Assembly: GCF_000599865.1 (NCBI RefSeq)
Contig: NZ_JHAC01000019.1
Span: 1-34,297, forward strand
DNA: 34,297 nt
Source of the DNA: Deinococcus phoenicis
Lineage (GTDB): Bacteria > Deinococcota > Deinococci > Deinococcales > Deinococcaceae
Reading direction: 5' to 3'
Made by a program: the position numbers and the translations under genes. Position 1 is the first letter of the stretch. The number at the start of each line of letters is the position of its first letter. Shown piece after piece: positions 7,734 through 13,958 of this stretch. The notes below the pieces were generated by a model that was not told the origin of the DNA, ran no database searches, and saw nothing but the letters and a program-made list of their open reading frames with translations.

Positions 7734-8359
7734 GGGCATGTAAAGCGGGCAGGAAGCTGGCTTGATGAGGCCCGCGGCAGTCCCGGCAACGGGCAACGAC
7801 TCCAGGCGGCTGGTGCTGCAGTCGCTGTCGAGGTTCGAGCGGCACCGCGCATCCCTGGTTATCGCGTGTCCCCTCGACACAGCGCGGGGGCTGAACACGG
7901 AGGGGGGACGGTATCGCTTTCCTGACACATCCCCAACAAGGTCAGGAGGCCGCACATCGGTACCCTCTCACTCGTCGTCAGCCAGGGTGGGGCAGGCTGA
8001 GACACGCGGCGCGCCCTCTTCCTCGTTGCCCTGACAGCATTCTCCACCACGAGGGCCCTCCTTCCTACTGCTGCACCTCTGCCGCCGAGTCCTGCATCCG
8101 CCGTCCCCACGAATCCCTTTCCGGCAGCGGAAGACCGGCTTCATGAGGAATTTCCCGAGTACATCGGGTTTGAAGTCTGGCTGGGAACCCTGAGCTGGTT
8201 GGCCGGTTGTCACTGGAATAATTCCTGAGACTCCCCCTGCTGGTGGTCCTCATCAGGATACCACTGGCAGCAGGAATATAAAAAAAGGGCGGCCCTCCAC
8301 CCAGGCTTCCGCGCCGGTCCACCCTTACTTTCAAAGATCCGGCACGGCTTCATTTGTGA
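7734..8359. other. Gene-poor stretch, no supported coding region
   Basis: Short open frames exist on both strands but none shows a protein-like pattern I can support. One weak hint on the plus strand (RFERHRASLVIACPLDTARG, near 7830-7890) has the spacing of a diguanylate cyclase core but lacks its key motif. The stretch is probably old, decayed sequence. It ends at a hairpin (8360-8381). Confidence 0.4.
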
Positions 8360-8381
8360 CCCGCTCCTTATAGGGAGCGGG
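8360..8381 (+). terminator. Hairpin terminator candidate
   Basis: CCCGCTCC (8360-8367) pairs perfectly with GGAGCGGG (8374-8381) around a 6-nt loop, and CCTTGTTGTT follows. The moderately T-rich tail on the plus strand suggests intrinsic termination, although no clear gene precedes it on that strand. Confidence 0.5.
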
Positions 8382-8419
8382 CCTTGTTGTTCGATGGCAT
8401 CGAGATCGTGGCTGAGGGG

Positions 8420-8991
8420 ATGGAGGCCCAGCGCTCTCCTCGCCTCCGCCGGAGCACCAGCAACCGCGACCAGGCATTGACCACCAGCCCCGGCACCTGC
8501 TTGAGCACAGCAGAGAGAAGCACAGGGGAGCGGGTCCTGCGTGCCGTGCTGAAAAATCCCGCCCTGACCGACGCGGACAATGAGTTTAAGACGCTGGTGT
8601 CCGGCGTGAATCGCTTGGGCCGCAAGCACGCCCGCCAGCAGGAAGCCGTCTCCCGGCGGGTCAGGGCGGGCCGGGAGACGGTTGGACAGTGCTCCATCTG
8701 CAAGGTGCCTTTCCTGACATCCCACCCACCGAATGCGTTGCCCTGCCCGTCTTGTGGCGAGTGGAATTTCGCCTGGCGCATGGAGCGTACCGATCTGACC
8801 GGGTGCGTGGCCCCGCTGACAGGCGGGCGCATCGAGATGGGGTACGCCACCTCGTTGAGACGGAGTTGGTTTTGCTGTGGGGAGAGGACGTCACCCCCCT
8901 CCTGAAACAGGTCGTGGACGCCATTCATGGCGGAACACCCGGGGAAGGGGAAGAAGGGGTCATTGGGCAAGGCCGCTCGGGTGGGTGCTGA
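8420..8991 (+). pseudogene. Zinc-ribbon protein gene, frameshifted
   Basis: From about 8530 the frame is clearly protein-like: a charged helical region (GERVLRAVLKNPALTDADNE, GRKHARQQEAVSRRVRAG), then a zinc ribbon with two CxxC knuckles, CSICK and CPSCGEW. After GGRIEMG the frame degenerates, but the next frame continues with a good helix, ETELVLLWGEDVTPLLKQVV, ending at the TGA at 8991. One extra G in the GGGG run at 8839-8842 would join the two. The start is uncertain; ATG 8420 is in frame and lies after the hairpin. The family is not recognised. It may be a true pseudogene or a sequencing slip in a G run. Confidence 0.5.
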
Positions 8992-9223
8992 ACACGTTTA
9001 CCCTGTGGCACAGCCGGTCTCCGGGGCTGGCCGTCGAGCGTCTGCGGGGAGGTGCGAGACGAGGACGTGAAGTGGCAGCCCCCTTGCGGGCTGGGCACCT
9101 TCACCTGGAAGGGCAGTACGCCTGAGTAGAGGCGGTGAAGCAGGAGGAGCTGCGCCTCTTACGTGATTCAGATAACGTGCTGGACGAGTGAAAAGGGCGC
9201 TATGCCGGTTCCCCGTTCCATTG

Positions 9224-9505
9224 CTACCATGAGGCCGGGTCGGGGTCAGCTCCCGCACCGATAAGCAGGCGGGCCACAGCGGTGGGGTTCCCGAGGGCGG
9301 CACTTGTTAAGGCCGTGCGACCGTCCGCTCGCCGGGTATTGGCGGACGCTCCGCGCTTCAGGCGGTCACGCACGCGGGCCGCGTCGCCACGCTCGGCCGC
9401 CTGCCAGAGGGCGGCGTTCAGGGTCGTTGGGCTGGGAGGGGTGGCCGCCCCGCCCACGCCCGACCAGGGCAGGACGAGCAGGACGGCCAGCAGGACGGGT
9501 CTCAC
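9224..9505 (-). CDS. Short exported ankyrin-repeat protein, probably truncated
   Basis: The 93-residue product starts MRPVLLAVLLVLPWSGVGGA, a signal peptide. Two ankyrin repeats follow: LWQAAERGDAARVRDRLKRG and TALTSAALGNPTAVARLLIG, then GADPDPASW and a stop. Ankyrin proteins usually carry at least three or four repeats, and GADPD normally opens the next loop, so the 3' part appears lost at the edge of the gene-poor stretch. The GTG start overlaps the stop of the HbpS-like gene (GTGA), which implies translational coupling and a shared role. In other bacteria exported ankyrin proteins accompany catalases; that is family context, not seen here. Confidence 0.75.
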   Translation of the reverse strand: MRPVLLAVLLVLPWSGVGGAATPPSPTTLNAALWQAAERGDAARVRDRLKRGASANTRRADGRTALTSAALGNPTAVARLLIGAGADPDPASW

Positions 9506-10023
9506 CGGCTCAGGACCGTGGTGATGGCGTCAGCAGCGCACTTCTCGTCGGTCAGCCCGCTGGGCGCGCCGCCCACGCCGACGGCGCCGACCACCGCGTT
9601 ATTCACCCGCACCGGCACGCCGCCCGCCAGGACCAGGAAACCGGGAATATCGGCCAGGGTGGGGGTGCTCGCCAGATTCTGGACCATCGCGGAGGTCAGG
9701 TTGCGGGCACTGGCACTGGTGTACGCCTTGCGGAGGCTGGCATCCACGGTATGCGGCCCGGCGTTCTCGGCGCGGGCCACCGCCAGCGTCACGCCTGCCC
9801 GGTCCACCACTGTCGCGGCGACGTTGTAGCCTTGCTGCGCGCAATTGTTGACCGCAAGCTGCGCGATGCGCACAGCGGCGGCAAGACTGAGGCTCGCCTG
9901 GGTCACGCTGGGCGTCGTGGCGAGTTGGACAGGTTGTGGCCCGGCCTGCGCGGGCGGGGTGGTCGTCTGGGCGAGGGCGGCGGGCAGGCTCAGGGCGAGC
10001 AGGGTCAGCAGGGTCCGCTTCAT
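9502..10023 (-). CDS. Exported HbpS/GlcG-family (DUF336) haem-binding-type protein
   Basis: The 173-residue protein has a signal peptide (MKRTLLTLLALSLPAALAQ) and then a single HbpS/GlcG domain: LSLAAAVRIAQLAVNNCAQQ, NVAATVVDRAGVTLAVAR, SLRKAYTSASARN, IPGFLVLAGGVPVRV, VGAVGVGGAPSG. In Streptomyces HbpS is an extracellular haem- and iron-binding protein that modulates the SenS-SenR two-component system. Here it lies 67 bp downstream of a sensor kinase/response regulator pair on the same strand, and is coupled to the ankyrin gene. Residues for haem binding cannot be judged by eye. A 6-nt-spaced CACAGT supports an extra promoter of its own and this start. Confidence 0.85.
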   Translation of the reverse strand: MKRTLLTLLALSLPAALAQTTTPPAQAGPQPVQLATTPSVTQASLSLAAAVRIAQLAVNNCAQQGYNVAATVVDRAGVTLAVARAENAGPHTVDASLRKAYTSASARNLTSAMVQNLASTPTLADIPGFLVLAGGVPVRVNNAVVGAVGVGGAPSGLTDEKCAADAITTVLSR

Positions 10024-10029
10024 GCGCCC

Positions 10030-10035
10030 ACTGTG
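10030..10035 (-). promoter_or_regulatory. Weak -10 box, possible leaderless start of the HbpS-like gene
   Basis: CACAGT on the minus strand lies 6 nt before the ATG at 10023, the same gap as the other leaderless candidates, but its first base departs from TAnnnT. Confidence 0.35.
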
Positions 10036-10090
10036 GCGTCCAGGGAGGGTGCGGCACCATGCGGGTCATTCCCAGGTGACCTCCGTAGTT

Positions 10091-10717
10091 TTACGGACCT
10101 TCCCCCACGCTGGTGAGGTACACCCGCACGAGCTGCGCCAGGGAGTCCACGCCCAGCTTCTCGAACAGGCTCGCGCGGTGCGTCTCCACCGTGCGGGCGG
10201 AGATGCCCAGCACCCGCGCGGCCTGCTTGTTGCTCGCGCCGTCCACGATCAGCCGCAGGACCTCCCGCTCACGCCCGGTCAGCCCCGTGATGGCCTCGCG
10301 CGCCTCCCGGGTGGCAGCCAGCCGTGATCTCCGGGCCAGGTGGGTGCGGACCCCCAGCCCGATGGCTTCGAGCAGGGCCAGTTCGTCCACCGGCTTGGTG
10401 AGGAACTCCACCGCTCCGCCCTTGAAGGCGCGGCGGCACACGTCGATATCGCCGTGCCCGGTGATCACGATGACCGGCAGGTCCACGCCCTCCTGCGTGA
10501 GGTGTTCCTGAAGTTGCAACCCGCTGACCTGCGGCATCCGCACGTCGAGGATCAGGCAGCCGATGACGCCGGGATCGAAGCCTTCCAGAAAGGTTTTCGA
10601 ATCAGGGTAGTCGCGCACGGTCAATCCGACGGTGCCGATCAGGGTGGCGAGTGCGTCGCGCACCGCGTCGTCGTCGTCGACCAGGAAGACGGTGGGTTCG
10701 GTGTGGGATTCAGGCAT
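10091..10717 (-). CDS. FixJ/NarL-type response regulator
   Basis: The 208-residue protein has a receiver domain (1-120) with the acidic pocket D14-D17, phospho-acceptor D58 in LILDVRMP, switch T86 in VITGHGD and K108 in LTKPVDE. A LuxR-type helix-turn-helix follows at about 144-200 (LTGREREVLRLIVDG, NKQAARVLGISARTVETHRA). It should bind DNA when phosphorylated by the upstream kinase. The ATG at 10717 lies inside the kinase stop region (8-nt overlap, ATGCCTGA), so the two are translationally coupled. The longer frame from 10738 would extend further into the kinase gene. The HbpS-like gene follows after 67 bp and is a likely target or partner. Confidence 0.92.
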   Translation of the reverse strand: MPESHTEPTVFLVDDDDAVRDALATLIGTVGLTVRDYPDSKTFLEGFDPGVIGCLILDVRMPQVSGLQLQEHLTQEGVDLPVIVITGHGDIDVCRRAFKGGAVEFLTKPVDELALLEAIGLGVRTHLARRSRLAATREAREAITGLTGREREVLRLIVDGASNKQAARVLGISARTVETHRASLFEKLGVDSLAQLVRVYLTSVGEGP

Positions 10718-12599
10718 GGGCACTCGCCTCCACGGCAAGCGGCAGGGTCACGGTGAAGACCGCGCCGCCCCCAGGGCCGCTCTCCTCCCGCAGGTCGCCG
10801 CCCATGCCCTGCACGAGGGTATGGGACAGGGACAGGCCCAGCCCGAGTCCTTCGGGCTTGGTGGTGGTAAACGGCGTGAAGAGCCGTTGGCGCACCTCGG
10901 GTGCCAGTCCCGGCCCAGTGTCGCGCACTTCCACCCGGGCGGCCTCTTGCTGCTGGCGGGCGACGAGCTGCACCTCGGCCCCCGTATGGCCCCGCGTCGC
11001 CTCAACCGCGTTGTGCACGAGGTTGAGCAGGACCTGCTCCAACTGCACCGGATCGCCCTGCACGATCAGAAGCCGCGTGCTGGGGTGGACCGCCAGCACC
11101 ACTCCGGCGCGCCCGGCCTCGTGGGCTGTGAGCGCCGCGACGTTTTCCAGGACCTGATTCACGTCCACTGGGCGTGTCTGGGTAGGGGCACGCTTCACCA
11201 GGGTGCGCAGGTGAGTGATGATGCTCGCCGCCCGCTTGGCCTGGGTGACGGTCGCCTCCACCGAGCGCCGCACCCGGGCCTCGTCCCGCTCGGGGTCGGC
11301 CAGCATCCGCAGGGCCGCCTGCCCGTAGCTCACGATGGCGGTCAGCGGCTGGTTGAGTTCGTGCGCCAGGCCCGTGCTCATCTCGCCCAGGGTGGAGAGG
11401 CGGGTGACATGGGCCAGGGCCTGCTCGTGCTCGCGCACCCGGCGCTCGCTCGCTTCCAGCGCCGTGACGACTCTGGCCCGCAGCGGCCCCACGTCGCGCA
11501 GCACGAGCACCCACCCGGCGGCCTGCCCGTCCTCGCCCTGAACTGGGGCGAGGGCACCCTCTACCAGACGCGCGCCCCCATCCGTCACGAGCGTGACGCC
11601 CTGGGGCAACTTGACGGGTGCCGCCTGGCCCCAAAAGGCGTCCGGGTCGAAAGGCTCCTGGTCGAGTGTGGCCCGGAAGTGGACCATCTCCCGCAGGTCG
11701 CCTCCCTCCAGAAAAGCATTCCCCAGCAAGGCGTAAGCGGCGGGGTTGGCGAGGCGCACCCGGTGCTGGGCATCCGTGACCACGAGCGCCTCGTTGACCG
11801 CATGAAAGGCATGCCGGGCACGCGAACGCTCGGCCTGCAACGCCTGTTCGGCCATCCGGGCGGCGGCGCGGGCGCGTTCACGCCCTTCCACCAGGCGCAC
11901 CAGCAGCACGGTGCCCAGACCCAGGAGGAGGGCCAGCAGCGCCACGCCCGCCAGGGGAAGTTCAGCCCAGCGCAACGGGTGTTCGCCCACGAACACGAAG
12001 GGTTGTGCCGTGCTGCCCAGCACCTTGTTCACGCGCAGCACCGGCAGGAAGCGGTCCGTTGCAGGGAGGGGCGTCCACGCCGCTTGCCCGACCAGAACGG
12101 TGCCGTCCTCCGGGCGCACCAGCTGGAAACCTGAGGTCAGATCCGCAAAGTCCTCCGCCCGGAACAGACGCGGGGCAGCCACCCATACACGCATGTCCCC
12201 CTGGGAGAGGGCGTAGAGCGTGGGCGACGTGGGATGCCAGCGCAGGCCCGTCCGGTCCGGGGAGAGGGCATCCCCCGGCAGCGCCGCGCCGCTTGACCCG
12301 AGGTCCATGCAGCCCGCACGGCAGCGCTGCACGCCCACGATCTGTGGATACTGGGCACGCATGGCCCCGACGTACTGGTGAAGCGCCTCATCCGACACGC
12401 CTGCCCGGGTCAAGGCGGTCAGGCTGGCGAGCACGGCCTCCTGCTGCTCGCTGCGCTGGGACAGCACACGGTGCAGGATGCGGGCGCCGGTCTCGAACCG
12501 CGCCTGCACATTCCTGGCTGAGGCGACCAGCCACGCGAGACCCACCAGAACCGTCACGAGTATCCAGGCGAGCAGCGCGACGCGGCGAAGGGGCGTCAC
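10710..12599 (-). CDS. Membrane sensor histidine kinase (PAS-HisKA-HATPase)
   Basis: The 629-residue protein has TM1 at about 6-26, an extracytoplasmic domain of about 185 residues, TM2 at about 213-235, a PAS-like domain (about 262-370), HisKA with the phospho-histidine H413 in GLAHELNQPL, and HATPase with N530 (NLVHNAVEA), DTGPGL (560-565) and GLGLGLS. The layout and the HELNQPLTAI box resemble DctB/FixL-type kinases. The external domain holds a cysteine pair, C93 and C97 (CRAGC), which could form a redox-active disulfide or bind metal. It is coupled to the FixJ-type regulator. The GTG start at 12599 has CATCAT 6 nt upstream as a weak -10. The stimulus is unknown. Confidence 0.92.
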   Translation of the reverse strand: MTPLRRVALLAWILVTVLVGLAWLVASARNVQARFETGARILHRVLSQRSEQQEAVLASLTALTRAGVSDEALHQYVGAMRAQYPQIVGVQRCRAGCMDLGSSGAALPGDALSPDRTGLRWHPTSPTLYALSQGDMRVWVAAPRLFRAEDFADLTSGFQLVRPEDGTVLVGQAAWTPLPATDRFLPVLRVNKVLGSTAQPFVFVGEHPLRWAELPLAGVALLALLLGLGTVLLVRLVEGRERARAAARMAEQALQAERSRARHAFHAVNEALVVTDAQHRVRLANPAAYALLGNAFLEGGDLREMVHFRATLDQEPFDPDAFWGQAAPVKLPQGVTLVTDGGARLVEGALAPVQGEDGQAAGWVLVLRDVGPLRARVVTALEASERRVREHEQALAHVTRLSTLGEMSTGLAHELNQPLTAIVSYGQAALRMLADPERDEARVRRSVEATVTQAKRAASIITHLRTLVKRAPTQTRPVDVNQVLENVAALTAHEAGRAGVVLAVHPSTRLLIVQGDPVQLEQVLLNLVHNAVEATRGHTGAEVQLVARQQQEAARVEVRDTGPGLAPEVRQRLFTPFTTTKPEGLGLGLSLSHTLVQGMGGDLREESGPGGGAVFTVTLPLAVEASAHA

Positions 12600-12605
12600 C
12601 TGCCC

Positions 12606-12611
12606 ATGATG
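12606..12611 (-). promoter_or_regulatory. Weak -10 box, possible leaderless start of the kinase gene
   Basis: CATCAT on the minus strand lies 6 nt before the GTG at 12599. It departs from TAnnnT at one base but keeps the spacing seen at other starts in this window. Confidence 0.35.
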
Positions 12612-12664
12612 GAGCCGTGCCCTGCGGACATGTCAAGCGGCACCCGGCACGGGCAACCGGATGC

Positions 12665-13027
12665 TCATTCCCCCGCGTGCTCGATGGCGCTGCCGATCAG
12701 GCTGGTGATGTGCCCATCCAGCAGGCGGTAGTACACCACCCGGCCTTCCTTGCGGGAAGTCACCAGGCGGTGGGCGCGCAGCAGGCGCAACTGGTGGCTG
12801 GCCGCACTCTCGCTGATTCCCGCAATGTTGGCCAGGTCGCACACGCACAGCTCCTCGATGTTCAGGGCACTGAGCATCCGCAGCCGGGTGGGATCGGCCA
12901 CGACCTTGAGCAGGGTGCTGGCGGCCTCCACACAGGAGGCGTCGGGCAGGGCTGACCGGACACGGGCCACCGCCTCGGGATGAACGCACGGCACGTCGCA
13001 CACGTCATCTTGAGAAGCGGTTCTCAT
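12665..13027 (-). CDS. ArsR/SmtB-family metal-responsive repressor
   Basis: The 120-residue protein is a winged-helix repressor: TLLKVVADPTRLRMLSAL, then ELCVCDLA on the alpha-3 helix (the CVC metal site of CadC/SmtB relatives), the recognition helix ISESAASHQLRLLRAHRLV and the wing KEGRVVYYRL. The C-terminal helix DGHITSLIGSAIEH carries Asp/His/His in the alpha-5 Zn-site spacing. N-terminal cysteines (CDVPCVH) add a possible Cd/Pb site. It thus could sense Zn, Cd or Pb. The start at 13027 is set by the -10 box TATGGT exactly 6 nt upstream, which excludes the longer frame from 13090. It probably represses the nearby P-type ATPase. Confidence 0.92.
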   Translation of the reverse strand: MRTASQDDVCDVPCVHPEAVARVRSALPDASCVEAASTLLKVVADPTRLRMLSALNIEELCVCDLANIAGISESAASHQLRLLRAHRLVTSRKEGRVVYYRLLDGHITSLIGSAIEHAGE

Positions 13028-13033
13028 GTCCTG

Positions 13034-13039
13034 ACCATA
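13034..13039 (-). promoter_or_regulatory. -10 box of a leaderless promoter for the ArsR-family gene
   Basis: TATGGT on the minus strand fits TAnnnT and lies 6 nt before the ATG at 13027. It indicates that the repressor has its own promoter, apart from the ATPase operon. Confidence 0.6.
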
Positions 13040-13086
13040 GCGCAGGCCGGGCAGCGGGAACGTCACCCCTTCACCTCCCTGCGGCC

Positions 13087-13701
13087 TCACGAGGCCCGCT
13101 CCAGCAGGTAGAGGGCCACGAAGCCCGCGAAGAAGGCCGCCGTGATCAGCGGTGTTTCCTTGACCTCGTGCGCCTGGGTCAGCAGTTCCTCGGTGACCAG
13201 GAACAGGAGGGCCGCCCCGAAGGGCAGCACGATCTCCAGTCCCAGCCCCGTGAGGCCCTGAAGCAGCGTGCCCCCCAGCAGGGCACCCAGGATGACCAGC
13301 AGGCTCAGGCCCGTCACCGTCAGACTGATGCGGCGGCGCGACGCGCCGGATTGCCCCAGGCTGGAGGCTACCGAGACGCCCAGGAAGAGCAATTCCAGGG
13401 TCAGGGCGACCACCAGCAGGGGCCGACCCGTGCGCCTGCTACGCAGCCCACGCCGATCAGCAGGCCGTCGATCAGCACGTCAATTCCGACGGCGGCGATC
13501 AGGCCGAGGTTCCCGGCAGTGCTCTGGTTTTCGTCTGCACCTTCCAGGCGTTCGGCGAAGGCCCGGACGAGCAGCATCACCACCACGCCTAGCGCGGAGC
13601 CGCTCACCGGGCGTACGGAAGCTGGCCACCACCCCGCCGAGGATGGTAGCCGCCACCGGAATCAGGGTGAGCGCCAGAATCTGCTGGAGAGGCGCGCTCA
13701 A
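13087..13701 (-). pseudogene. ZIP-family metal transporter, broken
   Basis: Three pieces of one ZIP permease lie in two frames. The first is LQQILALTLIPVAATILGGV from a TTG start that overlaps the glutaredoxin stop. The second, in another frame from about 13607, is LGVVVMLLVRAFAERLE through GIDVLIDGLLIGVG, the family's signature. The third, back in the first frame from about 13425, is ALTLELLFLGVSVASSLGQS through LVTEELLTQAHEVKE to the end at LLERAS. About 35 residues normally found between the first and second pieces are missing, so a deletion as well as a one-base shift near 13435 is likely. The protein cannot be made intact. It would have moved divalent metals, which fits the metal block. 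Confidence 0.75.
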
Positions 13702-13949
13702 GAAGTCCCTGAGCCGAGGGCCGCCAGAATCCGGGGGCGCTGCTCGTCAAAGGGGCCGTAGAAAACATGTTCACCGATAGCTGTGACGGGAGCGATTCGG
13801 ACATTCGCCCGCCGCTGCATCTCCGCCAGCGCCTCCGGGTCGCCCCGCACGTTCTTTTCGGTGTAGGTCGCCCCGTGGTGCTGGAGCAGCCGCTTGATCG
13901 CCTCGCAGTCGGCGCACTGAGGGACGGTATAGAGGGTGATGGCAGGCAT
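13698..13949 (-). CDS. Glutaredoxin/NrdH-like thiol protein
   Basis: The 83-residue protein is a small thioredoxin-fold protein with the redox motif CADC (C12, C15) after ITLYTVPQ, and the cis-proline region IAPVT. It ends in YGPFDEQRPRILAALG. It should reduce disulfides or mixed thiols in the cytoplasm. It lies 9 bp after the metal ATPase and its stop overlaps the TTG of the broken ZIP gene. A thiol protein inside a metal-export operon may protect cysteine sites or buffer metal; that role is inferred from position only. Confidence 0.85.
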   Translation of the reverse strand: MPAITLYTVPQCADCEAIKRLLQHHGATYTEKNVRGDPEALAEMQRRANVRIAPVTAIGEHVFYGPFDEQRPRILAALGSGTS

Positions 13950-13958
13950 GGAACCTCC

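Noticed and set aside
7762..8034. Diguanylate-cyclase-like pattern on the plus strand
   Set aside because: Only spacing of a few residues fits; the GGDEF signature is absent and no flanking domain is visible.
10632..12134. Long open frame on the plus strand opposite the kinase
   Set aside because: It is a shadow produced by GC-rich third positions; the minus-strand kinase has every expected motif.
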